Below, in pieces: positions 31,601 through 38,032 of a stretch of 38,032 nt of DNA. The notes under the pieces are model-generated. The model saw nothing but the letters and a program-made list of their open reading frames with translations, ran no database searches and was not told the origin of the DNA. Both the position numbers and the translations under genes were made by a program. Source of the stretch: DATFLS01 sp964413425 (GTDB taxonomy: Bacteria > Fidelibacterota > JAANXI01). The stretch is from contig CAYPST010000030.1 of assembly GCA_964413425.1 (NCBI GenBank), positions 1 through 38,032 of the forward strand, read 5' to 3'. Every line of letters starts with the position of its first letter. The first letter of the stretch is position 1.

Positions 31601-32134
31601 TTATTTTCTGGCAAAAATATGCCGCAGTTCATTATTGAAAGCCTGGCAGGTGTCATCCTCAAACAGGACAAACCGCACCAATCGGATGGGTGTGTCCGAC
31701 TGCAGATGTTCGATGGTTTGCGTCAACATGGTATTCGCCACCTGGTGCACTTCCAGGCCGCCGGCTCCGGTTCCGACAGCCGGGAAACTCATGGAGTCTA
31801 TCTTCTGTTCATCCGCAAGTTGGAGGGCAGAGCGGGTTGCTTTGGCAATATAATCGATGTTGGTCTTCCTATCCTGCCCCATGCTCACGGCGTGAATGAC
31901 GTAGCGTGCCTTCAGGTCTCCGCCCTTGGTGAGCACCGAATTGCCGATGTTCGTCGGCCCCTGCTCGATGGCTTCCTGTTCAATCGATTCTCCGCCCTTC
32001 TTCTTCAGGGCACCGCCAACGCCGGATCCCATCCAGAGATGATTATTCGCCGCATTGACCACGGCTGTGGTGTCCTGCTCGGAAATATCCCCCTGCATGA
32101 TTTCGATTTTGCTCTTCAATACGTTCACTTCCAT
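31601..32134 (-). CDS. Macro-domain (ADP-ribose binding) protein
   Basis: A 177-residue macro domain. ILKSKIEIMQGDISEQDTTAVVNAANNHL-type opening (QGDI, VVNAANN at about 25-31), GVGGALKKKGG for the pyrophosphate loop, and FPAVGTGAGGL (about 117-127) for the distal ribose. The fold binds ADP-ribose and often removes it from proteins, nucleic acids or acetylated forms. It begins 14 bases after hflX and precedes the acetyltransferase-like gene. Confidence 0.9.
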   Translation of the reverse strand: MEVNVLKSKIEIMQGDISEQDTTAVVNAANNHLWMGSGVGGALKKKGGESIEQEAIEQGPTNIGNSVLTKGGDLKARYVIHAVSMGQDRKTNIDYIAKATRSALQLADEQKIDSMSFPAVGTGAGGLEVHQVANTMLTQTIEHLQSDTPIRLVRFVLFEDDTCQAFNNELRHIFARK

Positions 32135-32148
32135 AATTCCGCCTTCGG

Positions 32149-33423
32149 TTACTGACCTAATATCATGCTTCTGATTCTCGGTATATCATTCTTATGTGCT
32201 TTATATCGAATATGTACTTTCGTATTAACGAAGGTCTTCTCCAGAACTTCCGTCTGTTGGTGCAGCGCCGCAATTTTATCACCGAATTTCACCGACAATG
32301 TCACTTCATCATCCACGTAATCTTTTTCTTTGATTTCGACGATCCGGTTGATGACTTCATCCAATCGAATATCCCGTTCCGCAGAGATTAAAATGGATTC
32401 CGGATACTCGCGCTTTACCTTTGCTAACAGGTTGACATCTTGTACCGCATCAATTTTATTAAACACAGTAACAGCCGGAATTTCAAGACAATTCATATCC
32501 TGCAGCACTTCATCCACGGTCTTGAGATGATCCGCATATTGGGGATGATTCACATCCACCACTTTGATTAACAGGTCTGCCTCCTGCACTTCCGCCAGCG
32601 TTGATCGAAAGGAGGCAACCAGCTGGTGGGGCAGTTTCCGAATAAAACCTACGGTGTCCGACAGTAATATCGTATGGGAATCTGTCAATTCCACCGACCG
32701 GACGGTGGTATCCAATGTGGCGAATAATTGGTCCTGTACCAGCAAATCCGCATTGTCTCTGCAGAGATGGTTCATCAGGGTCGATTTGCCTGCATTCGTA
32801 TATCCCACCAGCGCCACCCGATACTCGTGATGTCGTCCCTCCCGCCGGACGGATCGCTGCTGCTCCACTTTTTTTAATTCCCCCTTCAATTTCGCGATCC
32901 GGTTCCGGATTAACCGGCGGTCAATTTCAATCTGGGTTTCCCCCATCCCGCCGCGAACCCCGATGCCGCCGACCTGCCGTTCCAGGTGCGTCCAGCGGCG
33001 GGTCAGGCGTGGCAGCAAGTATTCCAGACGGGCCAGTTCGACCTGGGTTTTCGCTTCTTTGGTACGAGCATGCAATTGAAAGATTAATAAAATCAGGCCG
33101 CTCCGATCCATCACCCGGGCATCGATGAGGTGCTCTAAATTCCGAACCTGGGCCGGGCTGAGATCATCATCAAAAATAACGACATTGACATCCAGCTCAT
33201 CGGCCATATGTGCCAGGGTTTTCGCTTTGCCCTCCCCGATGAAACGGGCCGGATCGATTTTCTCCCGGTGTTGGGTCAACACATCCACGACATCCACGCC
33301 GGCCGTACTGGCCAGCAGTTTCAATTCCTCCAGATATTCATCTATATGCCAGGTATCACTGGCATTTTTCGTTACGCCCACCAGAATGCCCTGGTCTAAA
33401 TTCTTCGGACTCTCGTTCATCAT
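32149..33423 (-). CDS. hflX: Ribosome-associated GTPase HflX
   Basis: A 424-residue GTPase. An N-terminal HflX domain with FIGEGKAKTLA (near 61) and the conserved linker QVGGIGVRGGMGETQIEIDRR (usually GGxGxRGPGETQ; here GGMGETQ) is followed by a G domain: GYTNAGKS (G1, about 207-214), DTVGFIRKLP (G3) and FNKIDAV (G4). HflX splits stalled 70S ribosomes during stress. ATG 33423 directly follows the BatA-like TGA, so translation is probably coupled; the ribosome site is weak. Confidence 0.93.
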   Translation of the reverse strand: MMNESPKNLDQGILVGVTKNASDTWHIDEYLEELKLLASTAGVDVVDVLTQHREKIDPARFIGEGKAKTLAHMADELDVNVVIFDDDLSPAQVRNLEHLIDARVMDRSGLILLIFQLHARTKEAKTQVELARLEYLLPRLTRRWTHLERQVGGIGVRGGMGETQIEIDRRLIRNRIAKLKGELKKVEQQRSVRREGRHHEYRVALVGYTNAGKSTLMNHLCRDNADLLVQDQLFATLDTTVRSVELTDSHTILLSDTVGFIRKLPHQLVASFRSTLAEVQEADLLIKVVDVNHPQYADHLKTVDEVLQDMNCLEIPAVTVFNKIDAVQDVNLLAKVKREYPESILISAERDIRLDEVINRIVEIKEKDYVDDEVTLSVKFGDKIAALHQQTEVLEKTFVNTKVHIRYKAHKNDIPRIRSMILGQ

Positions 33424-35481
33424 TCAGTCTTCATCGTTCCTTTCCTCTGAAAATTCCGTTCGGGTTACTACCATTTCACCCACCACGCATGCCAGAGCCA
33501 GCAAGAAGGCCCACTGCCAGAGAGCATGCCCGTGCGTCAGGCCGGCCCCGGCTAAACTGGCATCGTCACCGGTGGGTTCGAACACACCGACCAACTGTTC
33601 GCCAAAAAGTACATTCCATGCATTGGAGGTTATACGCCTCATATCCCGTTCTGCCGGAGAGGTATTTACCGAATACAATGCCAATACCTGCTCCTTATCA
33701 TATAAGCTATACTGGCCGGATTGCGAAGTGTTCGGATATCGAGCCTCTCCCCGGGTAACCGGCAGGGCAACGGATTGCCCGGACGGCGTGATCAGGGTTA
33801 ACCGATCGCCCACCCCCGGATCAGAGATACTGTACACCAGTGGTTCACCGGTGGTTAACTGGTGCTGATATCGCTGCTGCGTGCCGGCGAGATAATAGAG
33901 AGCGCGGACAATGACTGGCAAAAAAACTCCCCGCCGCGGTAAGTCAGTCCACTCAAGGGACGGGGCCGCAGTCCAGAACCAGATCCGACCCCGCTGGAAC
34001 TCTGTCTCGGCTAATAATGGTACGCCGCCACCTATCTGCATTAACGGCCGAAACTCCCCCCGGGCTAATCTGAAAAATTGATATACCCGCGGCAGCTGGA
34101 TGGAATCGCTTGCATTCTTGCTCAAATGCAGAAAGACCGGATGCTCCCAGGCGACCTGCCGAACCTGTTGAAATGCTCCGGGTTCTGATTGCTCGTATCC
34201 GCTGTAGACAGGCAGGCGCCCGCCCAGTGTATACGGTTCCTCCTGGCGAATCGTATTCCCGGGAAAGACCATGAGACCCGTGCCCCCTTCCACGATCTGC
34301 ATCATGGCCTCCGTCGCCGGTCCCGATAATATGGCATCAGAGAGCACAATAACATCCACCTCCGAAGTGAGATGTTCCATAACCTCCCCAGAGGATACCG
34401 AGGCAACCGAAATAGTACTCTGCCTCGCCGCAATACTCTGCAGGGCTGTTTCCAGAAAGAATCTGCTTCCCGGCGAATCGCTCACCAACAGGATGTCCAG
34501 CCCAGCCGGAACATCTCCGTTGAGAAACCAGTAATTATCCGCGGTGTATGCATCCGCTCCAAGCGCAACTTCCACCTGAAATAACCCCGCTTTCCGGAGC
34601 GGCACTTCGAAGGTCTCGGTGGCCTCGTACTCATCGCTCCAATTGAGCAGGCTCTGTCCTATCTTCTGACCATCCTTATACACCTGGATGGCCGTGGTGG
34701 CCGGAGCAGTACTGTCTGATCTCCCGACCGTAACCTCCAGGGGTATCTCGGTACCCGGCTGCAGCATCTCTGTGGGAAACCTGATCGCCTGAATGCCCGA
34801 CTGGGTAAGCGTATGCGGTGGCGTGACCACCAGCCAGCGGCTCGCTCCCCAGGGATCAAGAGCCGGACTCTCGCCTGAAACATACTGAGTACGCTGCCCG
34901 TCTGTCAACAGATAAACATCGACATTGCCATATCCCTCTGCATCCAGCCATGCCCGCAGATCGTTCAGGTAGGTGGAAAAATCGAACTGCCCTTCCACGG
35001 GAGTTATCTCAGCAAAGAAATCCTCAGGGGGAGCATTCCCGGAGGTCACCCTGGGCTGCTCCGGCTTCATGAAGGCCGTCCAGACAACAGTCTCATACTG
35101 ATGGTCGCCAGCGAAAATCTCCCGGGCAAGAGAGATAAGGTGGTTCAAATAGGTGGTATCTTCGTACCGGCTCGAGGTGCTGATGGTGTTATCCAGAATC
35201 ACCACCGCCGATTCATGGGCTAAATTCTCTGCTGAAGACGGCGCATATCGGGGACCGGCAAAAGCGAACACCAGCAGTAATAAAAATAATGTCCTGAGAA
35301 TCAGCAGCAGAATTTGTTTTATCCGGAGTGTCCTGATTTGCTCCCGCTGCATGGACTGCAGAAACCGGAGTGAACTGAACTCCACTTCTTGCGTTTTGCG
35401 CTTACCAAACAGATGAATGAGGAGGGGCAGCGCTGCTGTTAACGCTCCCCATAGTATCCATGGTGCGGCGAATTGAATCAT
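33424..35481 (-). CDS. BatA/aerotolerance-type membrane protein with VWA-like domain
   Basis: A 685-residue inner-membrane protein. The N-terminal BatA module has two hydrophobic segments (WILWGALTAALPLLIHLFG, residues 8-26; KQILLLILRTLFLLLLVFAFAG, residues 55-76) around the conserved FSSLRFLQ. A VWA-like domain follows from about 90 (VVILDNTISTSS, a D-x-T-x-S form of the MIDAS). After a long beta-rich periplasmic region, a C-terminal membrane helix (WQWAFLLALACVVGEMVV) closes the protein. Such proteins are typical of FCB-group genomes, usually near MoxR. No MoxR is adjacent here. Function in envelope maintenance is inferred. Confidence 0.82.
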   Translation of the reverse strand: MIQFAAPWILWGALTAALPLLIHLFGKRKTQEVEFSSLRFLQSMQREQIRTLRIKQILLLILRTLFLLLLVFAFAGPRYAPSSAENLAHESAVVILDNTISTSSRYEDTTYLNHLISLAREIFAGDHQYETVVWTAFMKPEQPRVTSGNAPPEDFFAEITPVEGQFDFSTYLNDLRAWLDAEGYGNVDVYLLTDGQRTQYVSGESPALDPWGASRWLVVTPPHTLTQSGIQAIRFPTEMLQPGTEIPLEVTVGRSDSTAPATTAIQVYKDGQKIGQSLLNWSDEYEATETFEVPLRKAGLFQVEVALGADAYTADNYWFLNGDVPAGLDILLVSDSPGSRFFLETALQSIAARQSTISVASVSSGEVMEHLTSEVDVIVLSDAILSGPATEAMMQIVEGGTGLMVFPGNTIRQEEPYTLGGRLPVYSGYEQSEPGAFQQVRQVAWEHPVFLHLSKNASDSIQLPRVYQFFRLARGEFRPLMQIGGGVPLLAETEFQRGRIWFWTAAPSLEWTDLPRRGVFLPVIVRALYYLAGTQQRYQHQLTTGEPLVYSISDPGVGDRLTLITPSGQSVALPVTRGEARYPNTSQSGQYSLYDKEQVLALYSVNTSPAERDMRRITSNAWNVLFGEQLVGVFEPTGDDASLAGAGLTHGHALWQWAFLLALACVVGEMVVTRTEFSEERNDED

Positions 35482-35573
35482 CTATGTATTGTGTTATGCC
35501 CTGTCAAACTTTTGTGTCGAGAATTCTTATTACTTTCCGTGATTATAAAACTATGCGAACGCCGAATAGTTCA

Positions 35574-36149
35574 CTATATCCCCAGGAAGAGCACAAGTGT
35601 CAGCCCGCTGGCCAACGGAATGCTGATGTTATCGTCGAAGCCGGTGAACAGCACCTCGACCAGGCCCGCTGCCAGTGCAGCCGGAGCAGCTGTATACAGA
35701 GGAATCCCGGGGACTAGCCAGATCACCAGGGTTGCGGAAACGAGAAAAGCAAGCGTTCCTTCCCAGGTCTTTTGTTTATTGATCTTGTGGTGTCCGTAGG
35801 TGATACCCACAATCGCCGCGGCTGAATCGCCGATAGATAACGTCAGAAGACTGGCAATAGCGACAGGTTTGGGGAAAAAAGCAACCATCAAAAATTCGGC
35901 AGCCATCACCGTAGAGCCGCCCGTGAGGGTCGTATGCTCCTCCTCCCGTATGACCGAGCCGAACACGGCATGAAAGAGGCGGTGAATCCAACCGATTTTA
36001 TGCCGCCCGTAATCGAAAGCAATGGTTCCGATAGCCAGGACGCCAATAATCGGAAGGAAGAGTTCTTTATCCAAAAACCAGTAGGACAGAGGGAAAACCG
36101 CGGACCCCAGATGAATCGCTTTCCTGCCCAGCTCCCGTTTGAGACTCAT
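35574..36149 (-). CDS. Dolichol-kinase/CTP-dependent diacylglycerol-kinase-like membrane protein
   Basis: A 191-residue polytopic protein. ELGRKAIHLGSAVFPLSYW (6-24) is the conserved start. EEEHTTLTGGSTVMAAEF and LTLSIGDSAAAIVGITYGHHKINKQKTWEGTLA contain GDSAAAIVG and K-x-x-EGT motifs of the Sec59/DGK1/CDP-DAG synthase-like family. It probably phosphorylates a lipid alcohol with CTP. ATG overlaps the rpe stop codon by 4 bases (ATGA), so the two are coupled. This rpe pairing may reflect only operon packing. Confidence 0.85.
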   Translation of the reverse strand: MSLKRELGRKAIHLGSAVFPLSYWFLDKELFLPIIGVLAIGTIAFDYGRHKIGWIHRLFHAVFGSVIREEEHTTLTGGSTVMAAEFLMVAFFPKPVAIASLLTLSIGDSAAAIVGITYGHHKINKQKTWEGTLAFLVSATLVIWLVPGIPLYTAAPAALAAGLVEVLFTGFDDNISIPLASGLTLVLFLGI

Positions 36150-36805
36150 GCGATAACACGCAACTTCTTACTCAGACCCCGATAGGCTTCCCCGGGATCG
36201 GGTTCGCCAAAAATTGAGGAACCCACTACAAACAAATCAGCTCCGGCCTGGCTTGCGCTGTCGATTGTATTGATATCTATTCCCCCGTCCACTTCCAGCC
36301 TGATACCAGACTCTCCAATCAGGTGTCGGGTTTGCCGGATTTTAGACAGCATCGATTCAATAAACGATTGGCCGCCAAATCCGGGATTAACCGTCATAAT
36401 CAAAATCTGCTCGATATCCGGCAGCACCATCTTGATGGTCTCTACCGGGGTTCCCGGATTGAGCACCACCCCTGGTCTTGCACCGTGTTCCCGAATGAGA
36501 TGCAAATCCCGGTGAAGATGGGGGCAGGTTTCCTGTTGAATCAATAAAGTATCCGCCCCTGCTTTCGCAAAGTCCGGTATGTACCGGCCGGGATTCTCCA
36601 TCATCAGATGGACCTCCAGATGAGCCCCGGTCAGCCGGTTAATCGCTGCGACAATCATTGGTCCGAAGGTAATATTCGGGACAAAGTGCCCATCCATGAC
36701 ATCCAGATGAATGCGAGTGGCTCCCTGATCTTCCACCGATCGAATTTCGTCTTCCAAACGGGCGAAATCTGCCGAGAGTACAGAAGGAACGACTAATTTT
36801 TGCAT
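36146..36805 (-). CDS. rpe: Ribulose-phosphate 3-epimerase
   Basis: A 219-residue TIM-barrel enzyme interconverting ribulose-5-P and xylulose-5-P. Motifs are VPSVLSADFARL, HLDVMDGHFVPNITFGP (metal and acid-base Asp), EVHLMMENP, MTVNPGFGGQSF, EVDGGID and VVGSSIFG. Length and motifs are complete. It starts one base after the PASTA gene stop codon (TGATATG). Confidence 0.95.
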   Translation of the reverse strand: MQKLVVPSVLSADFARLEDEIRSVEDQGATRIHLDVMDGHFVPNITFGPMIVAAINRLTGAHLEVHLMMENPGRYIPDFAKAGADTLLIQQETCPHLHRDLHLIREHGARPGVVLNPGTPVETIKMVLPDIEQILIMTVNPGFGGQSFIESMLSKIRQTRHLIGESGIRLEVDGGIDINTIDSASQAGADLFVVGSSIFGEPDPGEAYRGLSKKLRVIA

Positions 36806-36806
36806 A

Positions 36807-37574
36807 TCACTGTTGCCTTTGTTGTTCGTTCAGAATGTCATTCAGCGACATCACACTCACCGTCAGATCAATCGGTACGGGATTCCGCAGGGTTGTGCCT
36901 GGTTCAACGGATTGCTGCAGGACCGTATACGGGATCAGATCCGTATCCTGCACATAGGTAATGTCACCGATATTCAAACGCGATTCTGCCAACTTTGATT
37001 TTGCCTCTTCCAGACTGAGATCTACCAGATCCGGCACGTTAAATCTGTTGGGATTTTGTCCCCGGCTCACCTTCAGATCCACGGAAGAACCCCGCCGAAT
37101 CAGTCCGTTCGCTCCCACGGATTGCCAGGTCACCACGTCCTCCGGGAACGTATTGGAATAGACCCATTGGATGGAGTCCAGCTGTAATCCAACCTGCGAT
37201 AATTCCAGCTTGGCTCCCCGAATGGATTGCCCCACCAATTCCGGCATCTCAATGAAACTCTCTTCCTTGGCCACCGTGAGATACACCCGTCGACCCGTTT
37301 TCACTGTCGACCGGGCATTGGGCTGCTGGTCAATTACTGTTCCCGGTTCAAACTCCGGGTTGTACTTGAAATCACCTTCAACTGGCACAAAGTCTCTGGA
37401 ACGCAACAATTCACTGGCTTCTTCAAAATCCATCTGCCTGACATCCGGCAGGCTCACCTTCTGACCGTGCTTTACATACATCGGCATGACGACCTGGTCC
37501 ATCAACAGAAACACAGCCAGTCCAACCAGGAAAAAAGCCAAAAAATACTGAACTAAAACAACGAGTGTTTTCAT
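36807..37574 (-). CDS. Membrane-anchored triple PASTA-domain protein
   Basis: A 255-residue protein. One N-terminal membrane helix (VLVQYFLAFFLVGLAVFLLM) is followed by three PASTA repeats at about 38-102, 106-172 and 178-245, each with xPDV/PELxG opening and EPGTVIDQQPN-, DVVTWQSV- or TVLQQSVEPGT-type ends. PASTA domains bind peptidoglycan fragments. Unlike PknB or PBP2x there is no kinase or transpeptidase domain, so it is likely a cell-wall adaptor. First gene of the eight-gene minus-strand run. The gap beyond it (37575-38032) holds a repeat element. Confidence 0.88.
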   Translation of the reverse strand: MKTLVVLVQYFLAFFLVGLAVFLLMDQVVMPMYVKHGQKVSLPDVRQMDFEEASELLRSRDFVPVEGDFKYNPEFEPGTVIDQQPNARSTVKTGRRVYLTVAKEESFIEMPELVGQSIRGAKLELSQVGLQLDSIQWVYSNTFPEDVVTWQSVGANGLIRRGSSVDLKVSRGQNPNRFNVPDLVDLSLEEAKSKLAESRLNIGDITYVQDTDLIPYTVLQQSVEPGTTLRNPVPIDLTVSVMSLNDILNEQQRQQ

Positions 37575-37735
37575 TTATCTGTGAAATTCTTTGATTTGTT
37601 GCTCCGATATCTCAGGAAAATATAATTCACATTCGATTCCGCCTCCACTCTCACTGGAGTGAACAAGTCCAGACCACCCGCAAATATTAATCGTATATCA
37701 GCACTTCTCCACCGGACAATTCTATATTTTTTAAT

Positions 37736-37916
37736 AGGACTATTAAGTTAGCCCAGGAAAGCAAGGATTTGGCTGCGCAACCTGCATTGGAGAGCCGTTT
37801 GACCGGGATCTTCGACATGCAACGGCTCTCCAGCACAGGAAGAGGGGCCACACGCCCGGTAAGTATCCCGTGCGGCTTCCTTGCCTGTGATGTTCCTGAA
37901 CAGATTTTATAGTCAT
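37736..37916. mobile_element. MITE-like palindromic element, 181 bp
   Basis: The left TIR AGGACTATTAAG...CCCAGGA (37736-37759) pairs with the right TIR TCCTGAACAGATTTTATAG followed by TCAT, ending 37916. Inside is GCAAGGA ... TCCTTGC and, at the centre, a perfect hairpin GGAGAGCCGTT ... AACGGCTCTCC. No coding capacity is believable; a 69-codon minus-strand frame across it is a by-product. The TIRs match the 13381 element, while the core differs. Confidence 0.7.
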
Positions 37917-38004
37917 ATTTTTCAATTCATATCGATTTATAATGTTCACCAATTTTCACACAGTCTCTTTTGTATTGCCTAAGTTGAGCGATACGAGTGC
38001 CCCA

Positions 38005-38032
38005 CTGGGGTCCCTCTGGGACAGCGAAGTAT
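38005..38032 (+). repeat. Partial repeat module at window end
   Basis: CACTGGGGTCCCTCTGGGA then CAG resembles the GATCCCTCCGGGACAAAG module in the 4480 and 18494 repeats. Probably the edge of another family member continuing out of the window. Confidence 0.3.

Noticed and set aside
37743..37952. 69-codon minus-strand frame at the right end
   Set aside because: It lies almost wholly inside the palindromic 181-bp element.

Overview
The window (38,032 bp, roughly 50% GC) is a bacterial chromosome segment from what looks like a member of the FCB superphylum (Bacteroidota, Calditrichota or Marinimicrobia-like lineages). Pointers are a serine-palmitoyltransferase-like enzyme, a BatA-type aerotolerance protein, a PASTA protein beside rpe, and many exported lipoproteins and Tat substrates. 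Strong AGGAGG ribosome sites precede many genes, which argues against typical Bacteroidota. The exact phylum cannot be fixed from sequence alone. Nearly all genes are on the minus strand; fur, a NifX-like gene, a histidinol-phosphatase-like gene and a ChbG-like deacetylase are on plus.

Layout. 1-1100: a fur-family regulator and a NifX/NifB-like protein, each with a good Fur box at its promoter. 1149-2634: a two-domain thioredoxin-fold protein split by one extra base, behind a small membrane protein. 2635-10463: mostly solitary exported proteins (Tat polysaccharide-deacetylase-like, YccF, UlaG-like hydrolase, DUF4404, DUF3857/transglutaminase, a six-hairpin-like lipoprotein). 10580-14229: a nitrilase-family amidohydrolase, the SPT-like enzyme and a VOC protein. 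14496-17623: a likely operon of Tat SGNH hydrolase, lipoprotein MhpD-like hydratase, RlmL-like rRNA methyltransferase and a coupled short ORF. 17793-21981: a PH-like membrane protein, a LysE exporter, an F420-reductase-like protein and a corrinoid protein/UroD-family methyltransferase pair. 22246-27849: hisN-like, a rhodanese/MauE/thiamine-binding operon, a truncated HD-GYP gene, a ClC channel and a PhzF protein. 28467-30229: ChbG-like deacetylase and MutM. 30446-37574: an eight-gene minus-strand run (PASTA, rpe, dolichol-kinase-like, BatA-like, hflX, macro domain, GNAT-like, Mut7-C).

The unusual content is mostly non-coding. (1) A family of 170-180 bp palindromic elements with ~23 bp terminal inverted repeats (ATGACTATTAAG...CAGGA), MITE-like, is complete at 13381-13554 and 37736-37916. 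One end is also present at 1-52, which is a perfect 52-bp inverted copy of 13381-13432, so the first 13.3 kb sit between inverted copies. Related decayed repeats lie at 4480, 8651 and 18494. (2) An array of about twelve diverged units in exact 22-bp register fills 28013-28276, in the divergent promoter region between phzF-like and chbG-like genes. (3) A plus-strand short ORF ends exactly at a strong terminator at 2854-2882, where no other plus-strand gene exists. (4) A perfect 10-2-10 palindrome lies upstream of hisN. No tRNA, rRNA, CRISPR array or transposase gene was seen.
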